Shown in pieces: positions 6,956-14,034 of a DNA stretch of 14,034 nt (position 1 is its first letter; each line of letters begins with the position of its first letter). A program made the position numbers and the translations under genes. The stretch comes from Sphingomonadales bacterium. Lineage in GTDB: Bacteria > Pseudomonadota > Alphaproteobacteria > Sphingomonadales > Sphingomonadaceae. The notes under the pieces are model-generated. The model saw only the letters and a program-made list of their open reading frames with translations, was not told where the DNA came from and ran no database searches. The stretch is from positions 1 through 14,034 of the forward strand of contig JAGWUU010000047.1 in the NCBI GenBank assembly GCA_028868335.1, read 5' to 3'.

Positions 6956-8755
6956 ATGAGCGACGAGCAATCGATCCGCGCTGCGGCGCGTGACACGCTG
7001 GGATTTGATCCCGCAGCCTTGGCCGAACGTTACCGGGTGGAACGCGAAAAGCGTCAGCAGCGCGAGGCAACCGAGGACTACGGTGAGGTAACGGGTGCAC
7101 TCGCCGACGATCCCTATGCAGGCGAACCGATTGCCCGCGATCCTGTAGTTGAAGATCTGGACGTCGCGATCATCGGCGGCGGCTTTGGCGGGATGCTCGC
7201 GGCCGGTCGGCTGCGGCAGGCTGGCGTTGAGAACCTCAAGGTCATCGAAAAGGCCGGTGACTTCGGCGGGACGTGGTACTGGAACCGCTATCCCGGAGCG
7301 GCCTGTGATATTGAAGCCTATATCTATATGCCCCTGCTCGACGAACTTGGTTACGTCCCGTCGGAGAAATACGCCCGCGCACCGGAGATCCTCGAACACA
7401 GCCAGCGCATTGCCCGCCACTACGGGCTGTACGAGCGCGCGCTGCTACAAACCGAAGTAACGGGCATGGAATGGGACGCGGCGCGCTCGCGCTGGATCGT
7501 CACCACCAACCGGGGCGACCGACTGGCAGCGCGTTTCGTCGTCACCGCCAGCGGGCCGTTGCACAAGCCCAAGCTTCCCGCGATCCCCGGCGTCGAATCG
7601 TTCGCCGGTCACAGCTTTCACACCAGCCGTTGGGATTATGCCTACACCGGCGGTTCGCAGGCGGGCGGACTGACGGGGCTGGCCGGAAAACGTGTCGGAA
7701 TCATCGGAACCGGAGCAACCGCGGTCCAGTGCATCCCGCATCTGGCCGCCGGAGCCGATCAACTTTTCGTCTTTCAGCGCACCCCCTCGTCGATCGACTT
7801 CCGCGGCGACCGCCCGACCGACAGGACCTGGGCTGAGGCGCTGGAGCCAGGCTGGCAACAGCGGCGCATGGACAACTTCAACATCATCGTTTCGGGAGGC
7901 CACCAGGACGTCGACATGGTGTCCGACGGCTGGACCGACATCCTGCGCAACCTGTCCGCGATGAGCAACGCCGACACGACACCTGCCGAGGCTGCCGAAC
8001 TGATGCAGCTCGCCGATTTCCGAAAGATGGAGCAGATCCGCTCAAGGGTCGACGCGATCGTCGAGAACCCTGAGGTCGCAGAATTGCTCAAGCCTTACTA
8101 CAACCAGATGTGCAAGCGCCCCTGTTTCCACGACGATTACCTTCCCGCCTTTAACCGCCCCAACGTGACGCTGATCGACACCCAGGGCGCGGGGGTTGAG
8201 CGGATCACACCAACCGGGGTGGTTGCCAACGGCACGGAATATGCCGTCGACTGCCTGGTCTTCGCGACGGGTTTCGAATTTGGAACCGACTACACCCGGC
8301 GCCTGGGCTTCGACATCGTGGGACGGGAAGGGCAATCGCTCGCGCACAAGTGGAGCGATGGCGCTTCAACCTTGCACGGGATGCACAGCCACGGGTTCCC
8401 CAACCTGTTCGTGATGAGCATCGTGCAGGCGGCCAACTCGCCCAATTTCACCCATATGCTGAACGAGCAGGCCAAGCATATCGCCTACATCGTCGGGCAT
8501 TGCCGATCACAGAACGTCACGACGGTTGAAGCCGATCAGGCACATGAGGACGAATGGGTCGATACGATCGTCAAGCTGGGCGAACGGCAACGCGCCTTCG
8601 TGGAAAGCTGCACGCCGGGCTACTACAACAACGAAGGCCGCTCGACACAAAAGGCTGCGCGCAATGCCATGTATGGCGCGGGGCCGGTCGCGTTCATTGA
8701 GCTTCTCGAAAACTGGCGCGCAACACAGTCATTGCCGGGTTTGATCCAGGCGTAG
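6956..8755 (+). CDS. Type I Baeyer-Villiger monooxygenase (FAD/NADPH-dependent), long N-terminus form
   Basis: A 599-residue flavoprotein. The first dinucleotide-binding motif GGGFGG is at 74-79, followed by GGTWYWNRYPG around 104-114. The family fingerprint FxGxxxHxxxW is intact (Phe216, Gly218, His222, Trp226), and a second Rossmann motif (GTGATA) begins at 251. These enzymes insert oxygen next to a ketone to give an ester or lactone. The roughly 70-residue extension before the FAD motif and the total length resemble cyclopentadecanone monooxygenase-type enzymes, so a bulky cyclic, terpenoid or steroid-like ketone is plausible. That is inference from memory of the family. The ATG at 6956 has CGGAG upstream; a TTG at 6935 would lie inside the operator and is unlikely. 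The neighbouring esterase is the natural next enzyme. Confidence 0.93.
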   Translation: MSDEQSIRAAARDTLGFDPAALAERYRVEREKRQQREATEDYGEVTGALADDPYAGEPIARDPVVEDLDVAIIGGGFGGMLAAGRLRQAGVENLKVIEKAGDFGGTWYWNRYPGAACDIEAYIYMPLLDELGYVPSEKYARAPEILEHSQRIARHYGLYERALLQTEVTGMEWDAARSRWIVTTNRGDRLAARFVVTASGPLHKPKLPAIPGVESFAGHSFHTSRWDYAYTGGSQAGGLTGLAGKRVGIIGTGATAVQCIPHLAAGADQLFVFQRTPSSIDFRGDRPTDRTWAEALEPGWQQRRMDNFNIIVSGGHQDVDMVSDGWTDILRNLSAMSNADTTPAEAAELMQLADFRKMEQIRSRVDAIVENPEVAELLKPYYNQMCKRPCFHDDYLPAFNRPNVTLIDTQGAGVERITPTGVVANGTEYAVDCLVFATGFEFGTDYTRRLGFDIVGREGQSLAHKWSDGASTLHGMHSHGFPNLFVMSIVQAANSPNFTHMLNEQAKHIAYIVGHCRSQNVTTVEADQAHEDEWVDTIVKLGERQRAFVESCTPGYYNNEGRSTQKAARNAMYGAGPVAFIELLENWRATQSLPGLIQA

Positions 8756-8780
8756 CGATCGGCCACAGCGTCTGAAACCT

Positions 8781-8807
8781 GTTTGCATGGCGAAGAGCTT
8801 TGCAAAC
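8781..8807. other. Hairpin downstream of the monooxygenase gene
   Basis: GTTTGCA (8781-8787) and TGCAAAC (8801-8807) form a perfect 7-bp stem around a 13-base loop, 25 bases after the monooxygenase stop. No T-run follows, so it is at best a weak or factor-assisted terminator or an mRNA-stabilising stem. Confidence 0.25.
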
Positions 8808-8879
8808 CTGGCCTGCTTGCGCTTGCCCCTTCAATCAGACCAAATGCGCTACCGCTCTTGGAAGATCTGAAGTGTTTAC

Positions 8880-9010
8880 CGCTTGGTCGCCAGATTCCAA
8901 CTCTGGTCTATGTTTCGTGGATTTCGCAGTGAATATGCGGCAGGTTCCGGCGAGCTGACTCGAGCCGGAAAACGTCGGCAATCGCCGCGAGCGGACTGTG
9001 TGGTAGGCAC
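8880..9010 (-). pseudogene. Possible remnant of an AraC-family HTH domain
   Basis: One minus-strand frame reads SPLAAIADVF around 9000-8965. After a presumed frame change, an adjacent frame reads SSQLAGTCRIFTAK. Joined, they resemble the second HTH of AraC-type regulators, whose pattern is PLxxIAxxxGFxSQSHxTRxF. No full DNA-binding domain, start codon or effector domain remains. The match is by eye and short, so this could be chance. Confidence 0.22.
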
Positions 9011-9247
9011 CCGTTCATAGTCAGGGTGACATGCGTTGGAGCCAAATCCGAGCGCGCAGATCGTCTTCTTACTTGTAGTCGGGAATTTTCGGGCCCGAGA
9101 CGGTCGCCCATTTCATAGGCCCGCGTTGCGGCTTTCGACACCGATTTGACTGCAGCCGAAGAATGCTTGCCGCAAACCCCCGGATTTCCCGCAGGAACTT
9201 CGTCCCCGTAGGGGAAGGCTCTCTCTCGTCGGGATTTCAGGACTGAT

Positions 9248-9334
9248 TGGTGCGGTCGAGAAGACTCGAACTTCCACGGGCTTTCGCCCACAACGACCTC
9301 AACGTTGCGCGTCTACCAGTTCCGCCACGACCGC
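9248..9334 (-). tRNA. tRNA-Leu (anticodon GAG)
   Basis: The minus strand folds as a complete class II tRNA. The acceptor stem GCGGTCG pairs with CGACCGC. The D-arm contains the AACTGGTAGA loop. The anticodon stem CAACG/CGTTG encloses TTGAGGT, which gives anticodon GAG. A long variable arm (GGGC/GCCC) and a T-arm with loop TTCGAGT follow. The 3' end carries discriminator A and an encoded CCA (9250-9248). It reads CUC and CUU codons. It stands alone, with no other tRNA nearby. Confidence 0.96.
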
Positions 9335-9443
9335 TAAATCATCGGAGCGACGGTGTCGCCCCGGGGGGGTAGGAGCGCGCCATTAGCAAAGGGGATGCGG
9401 GGCTGCAAGCCGGTTAGGTACGGATTATTTTCGCCTTTGCCGC

Positions 9444-10373
9444 TCAACCCGGCTTCCAGCCGAACTCAGCCTTGACCGCCGCCTTGGGCACCTGGACCAG
9501 AGCTTCGTTGATCGAAACGCTTTCCCCCGGCGCCAGCACCCGTTTCGGGCTCTGCACCTCGGCGTTGTAAACCACGCGGTTTCGGGCATCGCGCAGCACG
9601 ATCAGCACCGCCGGCACGCTCCGGGAAACTTCCGATGTGTTGGTTACTGTGCCGCTCGCGCCAAAATACCACGTGCCGTCCGGCAACTGGTGGCGATCCT
9701 GCTGTTTGGCCGGAAAGTCCAGCTTGAGCCCCGGCTGGGCCTCGGCGAACAGGGGGTGCGAGAAGGGCATCCAGTCAGGCAGGCCCCACCATGCGGTCGC
9801 GCCGATCACGCCCATGGCAACCGTGGCAAACAACACCGCGGCGATTGTCCACATTCGCGCCGGATTGCGGCGCGGGCGGAACGGCGGCTCATGCGCAAAG
9901 CTCGATGTGTCCGAATCGTAAGTGTAAGTGGTGGAAGCAGGCGACCACGCCGGCGCCTCAACCGTACCTTCGCCATAGCCGAACGGAGGCGCCGCCACCC
10001 TCTCCACATCGTCATCTTCGACCGGAACTTCTGCGGCCGGTGCTTCTGCCGCCGGAGCCGGGGTTTCCGGTTCGAAGGGGCGCGATTCGGCAACTGCAAC
10101 CGGCGCCTCGGGCTCGGCTGTCGCAACGGCGGCTTCGTCCGATGAACTCCATGCCGAGCCCGGTTCCACGGGCTCTGGCGCGGCGGCCGGTGGAGGAGGG
10201 GGCGGAGGCGGAGGAGGTGGGGCAACTGTCGCGGTTATCGGCGGCGACAGTGCGGGGCCATCCTGAAACCAGCTATGACGGCATTTTGCACAGCGCACTG
10301 TGCGGCCATCGACGCCGATGGCGCTGTCCGGCACGACGTAGCGCGTGGCGCAGGCAGGGCATGCGATGATCAT
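9444..10373 (-). CDS. Zinc-ribbon (MJ0042-type) membrane protein with a DUF3426-like C-terminal domain
   Basis: A 309-residue protein. The N-terminal zinc ribbon has CPAC (Cys5, Cys8) and CAKC (Cys28, Cys31). A run of 11 prolines follows at about 52-62, then a long acidic Ala/Pro/Glu-rich linker, one membrane segment at about 174-196, and a periplasmic beta-rich domain (GTVTNTS, RDARNRVVYN, LAPGESVSI) as in DUF3426 proteins. The ATG at 10373 was chosen because members of this family begin directly with the zinc ribbon (MIIxCPxC). The ribosome-binding site is weak. It is transcribed away from ftsE across a 137-bp divergent gap. The function is unknown. The layout suggests a membrane protein linking a cytoplasmic zinc ribbon to the periplasm, and a role with the division or envelope genes is only inferred from position. 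Confidence 0.85.
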   Translation of the reverse strand: MIIACPACATRYVVPDSAIGVDGRTVRCAKCRHSWFQDGPALSPPITATVAPPPPPPPPPPPAAAPEPVEPGSAWSSSDEAAVATAEPEAPVAVAESRPFEPETPAPAAEAPAAEVPVEDDDVERVAAPPFGYGEGTVEAPAWSPASTTYTYDSDTSSFAHEPPFRPRRNPARMWTIAAVLFATVAMGVIGATAWWGLPDWMPFSHPLFAEAQPGLKLDFPAKQQDRHQLPDGTWYFGASGTVTNTSEVSRSVPAVLIVLRDARNRVVYNAEVQSPKRVLAPGESVSINEALVQVPKAAVKAEFGWKPG

Positions 10374-10510
10374 CGAGGCATGGTTAAACACGGGCAACGG
10401 TGTCGCCGCAATGCCTCGACTGTGAAAGGCGGGGCGCATTGCCCTTTTTTCCACATGGATTGGCCGCTATAGCGCCCGGGCCCACCTTTCGCCGGATCGA
10501 ACCGCTGATC
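10374..10510. promoter_or_regulatory. Divergent promoter region between the zinc-ribbon gene and ftsE
   Basis: A 137-bp gap between divergent genes must hold promoters for both. On the plus strand TATAGC (10468-10473) is a plausible -10, and TTTTCC (10447-10452) lies 15 bases before it as a poor -35. No clear operator or inverted repeat was seen. The exact elements are uncertain. Confidence 0.3.
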
Positions 10511-11251
10511 ATGAATACCGCTATCGACGGCGAAATCGTCCAGTTTGACAACGTGGGGCTGCGCTATGGCACCGATCGCGAGGTGCTGAGCGACGTATCC
10601 TTCACCCTGTTTCCGGGCAGTTTCTATTTTCTTACCGGGGCGAGCGGTGCGGGCAAGACTTCGCTGCTCAGGCTGCTTTACCTCGCGCAGCGGCCTTCAC
10701 GCGGAATGATCCGCATGTTCGGCACCGATGCGATCACCTTGCCACGCGACCGGTTGCCCGGTTTCCGCCGCCGCCTTGGCGTGGTGTTCCAGGACTTCCG
10801 GCTGGTTCAGCACCTGTCGGCGTTCGACAACGTGGCCTTGCCACTGCGTGTTGCCGGCGTGGCCGAGAAAGACCTGGCCAAGGCAGTCGCCGACATGCTC
10901 GAATGGGTTGGCCTTGCCGAACGGTCGCACGCGCGGCCTGCGCAGCTTTCAGGCGGTGAACAGCAGCGCGTTGCCATCGCCCGCGCGGTGATCGGGCGGC
11001 CCGAACTTCTCGTGGCTGACGAACCGACCGGCAACGTTGACCCCGAAATGGCGGTCAAGCTGCTGCGGTTGTTCGAGGCGCTTAACCGCCTGGGGACAAC
11101 GGTTGTCGTGGCGACGCACGATGTCCACCTGCTCAAGAAGGTGCCGGATTCGTTGATCATGCGGCTCGACAAGGGGCGGCTTTCCGATCCGACTGGCGTG
11201 TTGCGCTACCCGCCGCGGCCGCGCGCGTTTCCGCGTGAGGGTGAGGTCTAG
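10511..11251 (+). CDS. ftsE: Cell-division ABC transporter ATP-binding protein FtsE
   Basis: A 246-residue ABC ATPase with all motifs intact: Walker A GASGAGKTS (43-51), Q-loop Gln94 in VVFQDF, signature LSGGE (146-150), Walker B LLVADE followed by PTGNVDP, and switch His203 in ATHD. FtsE pairs with FtsX at the division septum and couples ATP hydrolysis to activation of periplasmic peptidoglycan hydrolases. The ATG at 10511 fits the family length; the frame stays open upstream to 10400, but that stretch lies in the promoter region. It ends in a TAG that shares a base with the ftsX GTG, so the two are translationally coupled. Confidence 0.95.
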   Translation: MNTAIDGEIVQFDNVGLRYGTDREVLSDVSFTLFPGSFYFLTGASGAGKTSLLRLLYLAQRPSRGMIRMFGTDAITLPRDRLPGFRRRLGVVFQDFRLVQHLSAFDNVALPLRVAGVAEKDLAKAVADMLEWVGLAERSHARPAQLSGGEQQRVAIARAVIGRPELLVADEPTGNVDPEMAVKLLRLFEALNRLGTTVVVATHDVHLLKKVPDSLIMRLDKGRLSDPTGVLRYPPRPRAFPREGEV

Positions 11252-12171
11252 TGGCGTTCGGTCTGCCATTCAGGCTCTCCTTCCGCAGCCTTTCGGGCGG
11301 AGAAGCGGAGCTGATTCCCCAATCTCGCCTGTCGGGTCCGATGCCGTGGGTCATCGCGATCATGGTCGCCTTGACGGTGATCGCTGCGGCGGCGGGCCTT
11401 GCGCTATCCAATACCGCACGGAGCGCGTCCGACGAATTGTCTGGCGGGGTGACGGTCCAGGTCGTTGAAGCCAACCCGGTCGAGCGCAACCGTCAAGCCG
11501 CCGCCGCGGCTCAACGGTTGCGGGCGTTGCCGGGCGTGGCCGACGTCCACGTCGTTTCGCAGGACGAGGTCGAGCGGCTTATCGAGCCGTGGCTGGGCGC
11601 CCGGGCTGGCGACGATGCCGAAATCCCCGTGCCCGCATTGGTCGATGCCCGCCTGCGCGAACCGATCGGTGGCGAAAACCTGGGAGCCCTGCGCAGCGCG
11701 GTGCGTGAGGTCGCCCCCGCCGCCCGGGTCGATGCGCAGTCCGCCTGGCTCAAGCCGGTGTTCGGCGCGATCGATTCGTTGCGCCTGCTGGCGTTGACGC
11801 TGGTTCTGCTGCTCGGCTTCGCGTTTGCGGCAGCGGTTCTATTGGCGGTGCGCAACGCGCTTGGCGCAAATCGCGACACGATCGAGATTGTCCACCTGCT
11901 CGGCGGAACCGACGGCCAGGTGGCGCGAATATTCCAGCGCTCGGTCGCCTTCGATGCAGTCGGAGGTGGCACGGTCGGCCTTGCGCTTGGCCTGGTCGTG
12001 GTACTGTTCTTCGGGCGCCGTTTCGGCGATCTTGGGGCCGGGCTGGTCGGCGGCGGCGCCTTGCAATGGTATGACTGGGTGCTGCTTGCACTGGTGCCGA
12101 TCGCGGGCATTCTTCTTGCGATGGTCACGGCGCGCTTCACCGTGCTGCGCGCGCTCAGGCGCATGCTTTGA
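11251..12171 (+). CDS. ftsX: Cell-division protein FtsX (permease-like partner of FtsE)
   Basis: A 306-residue membrane protein starting at GTG, which overlaps the ftsE stop by one base (TAGTG); GTGAGG serves as ribosome-binding site. Topology is typical of FtsX: TM1 at about 31-53, a periplasmic domain to about 175, TM2 at 178-201, the conserved cytoplasmic segment IEIVHLLGGTDGQVARIFQ (211-229), and TM3 and TM4 at about 232-254 and 275-297. FtsX does not transport a solute. It transmits FtsE activity through its periplasmic loop to amidase activators or hydrolases. Confidence 0.93.
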   Translation: MAFGLPFRLSFRSLSGGEAELIPQSRLSGPMPWVIAIMVALTVIAAAAGLALSNTARSASDELSGGVTVQVVEANPVERNRQAAAAAQRLRALPGVADVHVVSQDEVERLIEPWLGARAGDDAEIPVPALVDARLREPIGGENLGALRSAVREVAPAARVDAQSAWLKPVFGAIDSLRLLALTLVLLLGFAFAAAVLLAVRNALGANRDTIEIVHLLGGTDGQVARIFQRSVAFDAVGGGTVGLALGLVVVLFFGRRFGDLGAGLVGGGALQWYDWVLLALVPIAGILLAMVTARFTVLRALRRML

Positions 12172-12187
12172 GGGCGCTGCGACGACG

Positions 12188-12718
12188 ATGATCCATCGCC
12201 TGTTCTCTGTTACGCTGATCGTCTGGTTCCTGGGCTTTGTGCTGTTCGCCGTGAGCCTGCCGCAGCCCGTTGGCAATGCCGGCACCGACGGCGTGGTGGT
12301 ACTGACCGGCGGCAAGGGACGGATCGACCGCGGGTTCGAAGTCCTGCGCCAGGGGTGGGCCAGGCGCTTGCTTATCTCCGGTGTGGATCACAACGTGAAG
12401 CCGCGCGAATTCGCCGCGCGGTACAAGGCGAACGCCGCGCTGATGGCCTGCTGCGTCACGCTTGGCTACCGCGCGACGGATACGGTGACGAACGGCACCG
12501 AGACGGCGGACTGGGTCAAGGCGACGCAGATAGGTTCACTGCGGTTGGTGACCAGCGACTGGCACATGCGACGAGCTTCGCTCGAACTGCGCCGCGCCTT
12601 GCCGCCCGGCTTTACCATCGTCGAGGACGCGGTGCCTACGCAGCCCAGCCTCTATGTGCTGTTCCTCGAATATCACAAGCTGATGGCCCGTTATATCTCC
12701 GGCCTGTGGAAGCATTGA
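12188..12718 (+). CDS. DUF218/YdcF-like envelope protein with N-terminal membrane anchor
   Basis: A 176-residue protein. A single hydrophobic segment at about 6-24 is followed by a Rossmann-like DUF218 domain: DGVVVLTGGKGRIDRGFEVL (34-53), LLISG near 61-65, a polar TNGTETADWV segment (101-110) and TSDWHMRRA (122-130) near the C-terminal half. Family members such as SanA and ElyC act in envelope integrity, but the biochemical reaction is not firmly known. It lies 16 bases after ftsX and 3 bases before plsC, which supports co-transcription. The ATG at 12188 is preferred because the membrane anchor begins there; the frame is open further upstream, but only inside ftsX. Confidence 0.85.
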   Translation: MIHRLFSVTLIVWFLGFVLFAVSLPQPVGNAGTDGVVVLTGGKGRIDRGFEVLRQGWARRLLISGVDHNVKPREFAARYKANAALMACCVTLGYRATDTVTNGTETADWVKATQIGSLRLVTSDWHMRRASLELRRALPPGFTIVEDAVPTQPSLYVLFLEYHKLMARYISGLWKH

Positions 12719-12721
12719 TCC

Positions 12722-13423
12722 ATGCGGGTGCTGCGCAATCTGGCCTTCTATCTTGCCTTCTACGGCGGCAGCGTATTCATCGTGCTGTCCTGCGTGATCG
12801 TGTTGTTTCTCGGTTCGCGGGAGCGGTTCCGTGCCGCGGTTGAAACCTGGTCGCTGTGGCAGCGCTGGTGCTGCCGCAACCTGCTGGGCATCACCGTGCG
12901 GGTCGAGGGGAACATGCCCGAAGGCCCTGTGCTGGTCGCGCTGAAGCACGAAAGCTTCTTCGAGGCGATCGACCTTCCCCAATTGCTCGACTATCCCGGC
13001 GTCTTCGCCAAGGCGGAATTGATGCGTATCCCGGTGTGGGGCCTTGCCGGAGAGCGCTATGGCCTGGTCGCCGTGGAGCGGGACCGGGGCGCCAAGGCCC
13101 TTCGTCACATGCTCACCGCGGCGCGCGAGCTGTCGGGGCAGGGGCGACCACTGGCAATCTTTCCCGAAGGAACCCGCGTTCCCCACGGGACAGCGCCCGA
13201 ACTCAAGTCAGGTTTTGCCGGGCTTTACAAGCTCCTTGGCCTGCCGGTGGTGGCGGTGGCGATCAATTCCGGCCCACTCTATCACCGCCTGATCAAGCGG
13301 GCCGGTGTGATCACCTACAGGATGTCCGAGCCGATCCCGCCGGGCCTTCCGCGTGAAGAGGCCGAGCAGCGGGTCCGCCGGGCCATCAATGCGCTGAACG
13401 ACCATGACCAAACCGACGCCTAA
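12722..13423 (+). CDS. plsC: 1-acyl-sn-glycerol-3-phosphate acyltransferase (PlsC-like)
   Basis: A 233-residue membrane-associated acyltransferase. The N-terminal hydrophobic segment (about 8-30) precedes the catalytic motif, here KHESFFE with His76 and Glu81: the H-x4-E variant of the usual H-x4-D. The substrate-binding FPEGTR lies at 147-152 and a proline-containing motif (LPVVAVAINSGP) near 178. It acylates lysophosphatidate to phosphatidate in phospholipid synthesis. It begins 3 bases after the previous stop, and its last 20 bases overlap the next gene, so the whole run ftsE to the transporter is probably one transcription unit. Confidence 0.9.
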   Translation: MRVLRNLAFYLAFYGGSVFIVLSCVIVLFLGSRERFRAAVETWSLWQRWCCRNLLGITVRVEGNMPEGPVLVALKHESFFEAIDLPQLLDYPGVFAKAELMRIPVWGLAGERYGLVAVERDRGAKALRHMLTAARELSGQGRPLAIFPEGTRVPHGTAPELKSGFAGLYKLLGLPVVAVAINSGPLYHRLIKRAGVITYRMSEPIPPGLPREEAEQRVRRAINALNDHDQTDA

Positions 13424-14034
13424 GCGTTCCCCTCTCGAAGTGCTTGGCCCGGGTCTGGTCACCGGGGCGGCAGACGATGACCCATCCGGCATCGGCACCT
13501 ACAGCCAGGTTGGCGCGCAGTTCGGCTATGGCCTGGCCTGGACGATGTTCTTCGGCTTTCCCCTGCTCGCTTCGATCCAGGCGATCTGCGCGCGGATCGG
13601 GGCGATCACCGGAATGGGTATCGCCCAGAACCTGCGCCGGCACTATCCGCCGTGGCTGCTGCGCGTGGTGGTGCTGTTGCTGCTGGTCGCGAATATCATC
13701 AACCTGGGCGCCGACCTGGGAGCGATGGGGGCCGTGCTGGCCCTGGTCGTGAAAGGTCCGGTGCTGCTCTACACGGTCCTGTTCGGCGTGGTCAGCGTGC
13801 TGCTTGAGGTATTGCTCTCCTACAGCCAGTACGAACGGGTGCTCAAATGGACGACGCTTTCGCTGTTCGCCTATGTCGGGGTGGTGTTTGTTGCTGATGT
13901 GCCGTGGCGCACCGCGATTTTTGACATTCTTGTTCCCCATTTCACTTTCGACCGCGATCACGCCATGGCGCTGGTGGCGATCTTCGGGACGACGATCAGC
14001 CCCTACCTGTTCTTCTGGCAGGCCGGGCAGGAAG
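13404..14034 (+). CDS. NRAMP-family divalent metal transporter (3' end outside the window)
   Basis: The first 210 codons of a multi-spanning transporter. The start ATG at 13404 lies inside plsC in another frame; the overlap is 20 bases. Residues 24-29 read DDDPSG, where canonical NRAMP proteins have DPGN in TM1. The metal-coordinating Asp is kept (Asp26) but Asn becomes Gly29. In the TM6 region the sequence is TTISPY (196-201), where manganese/iron transporters usually have a methionine before the proline and a histidine after it. The fold is clearly NRAMP, but metal choice may differ from MntH-type proteins. This DPSG type is found in many bacteria and its substrate is poorly defined. The C-terminal half is not visible. 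Confidence 0.88.
   Translation, partial: MTKPTPKRSPLEVLGPGLVTGAADDDPSGIGTYSQVGAQFGYGLAWTMFFGFPLLASIQAICARIGAITGMGIAQNLRRHYPPWLLRVVVLLLLVANIINLGADLGAMGAVLALVVKGPVLLYTVLFGVVSVLLEVLLSYSQYERVLKWTTLSLFAYVGVVFVADVPWRTAIFDILVPHFTFDRDHAMALVAIFGTTISPYLFFWQAGQE

Larger units (their letters stand above)
8756..9247. other. About 490 bp without an intact gene, between the monooxygenase and tRNA-Leu
   Basis: No convincing complete coding region was found. One minus-strand frame stays open from 9291 to 8908, but it begins inside the tRNA gene and its composition is not protein-like over most of its length. The left half may contain an eroded regulator fragment (listed separately). There is a hairpin close to the monooxygenase stop. 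I saw no integrase remnant and no repeated copy of the tRNA 3' end. Confidence 0.5.

Noticed and set aside
8781..8807. Classical rho-independent terminator after the monooxygenase
   Set aside because: The 7-bp stem is real, but the loop is long and there is no T-run.
8945..8960. Second copy of the tRNA-Leu 3' end as an attachment site
   Set aside because: Only a short stretch (GACTCGA) is shared with the tRNA T-arm; it is too short to be an att repeat.
8908..9291. 127-codon minus-strand open frame between the monooxygenase and tRNA genes
   Set aside because: It starts inside the tRNA-Leu gene, has no recognisable family or ribosome-binding site, and most of its residues do not look protein-like. 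Only a short part may reflect an old AraC fragment.
10374..10454. N-terminal extension of the zinc-ribbon protein by 27 residues
   Set aside because: The family begins directly with the zinc ribbon, and the extension covers the divergent promoter gap.
10400..10510. Longer FtsE starting at 10400
   Set aside because: The extra residues are not FtsE-like and would occupy the promoter region; the ATG at 10511 gives the normal length.

Overview
The window looks like chromosome of a high-GC alphaproteobacterium, most likely a sphingomonad (Novosphingobium/Sphingobium type). That placement is inference. It rests on TonB-dependent receptors beside catabolic genes, high third-position GC, and the cell-envelope block zinc-ribbon protein / ftsE / ftsX / YdcF-like / plsC. 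No rRNA or other marker fixes the genus.

Left part (1-9247, accessory in character). At the left edge, on the minus strand, lies most of a metallo-beta-lactamase-fold/rhodanese fusion resembling persulfide dioxygenases; its C-terminus is cut off by the window. Next is a headless TonB-dependent receptor (1175-2176), which keeps only the C-terminal half of its barrel and is probably a pseudogene. The centre of interest is a four-gene catabolic module at 2329-8755. On the minus strand is a complete TonB-dependent receptor followed by an HSL-type carboxylesterase. On the plus strand is a regulator built from two fused TetR units, followed by a type I Baeyer-Villiger monooxygenase. The expected logic is uptake of a ketone substrate across the outer membrane, Baeyer-Villiger oxidation to an ester or lactone, and hydrolysis by the esterase, under control of the double TetR protein. 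Two promoters, of the receptor and of the monooxygenase, share TTGAC(A/G)-N16-TATCAT architecture and an identical 15-bp element over the -10 and start region. This predicts one operator sequence controlling both arms.

Between the monooxygenase and the next gene is about 490 bp without a convincing intact gene. It may hold an eroded AraC-type HTH fragment. A complete tRNA-Leu(GAG) on the minus strand (9248-9334) follows and separates the accessory part from core genes.

Right part (9444-14034, core in character). A zinc-ribbon/DUF3426-like membrane protein is transcribed leftward. Divergent from it is a tightly packed plus-strand operon: ftsE, ftsX (1-base stop/start overlap), a DUF218/YdcF-like protein, a plsC-type acyltransferase, and an NRAMP-family transporter whose start lies inside plsC and whose end runs off the window. 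The NRAMP protein has DPSG in place of the canonical TM1 DPGN, and lacks the usual TM6 metal-binding methionine.

The strongest candidate for something not previously described is the receptor-esterase / double-TetR / monooxygenase module with its shared operator.
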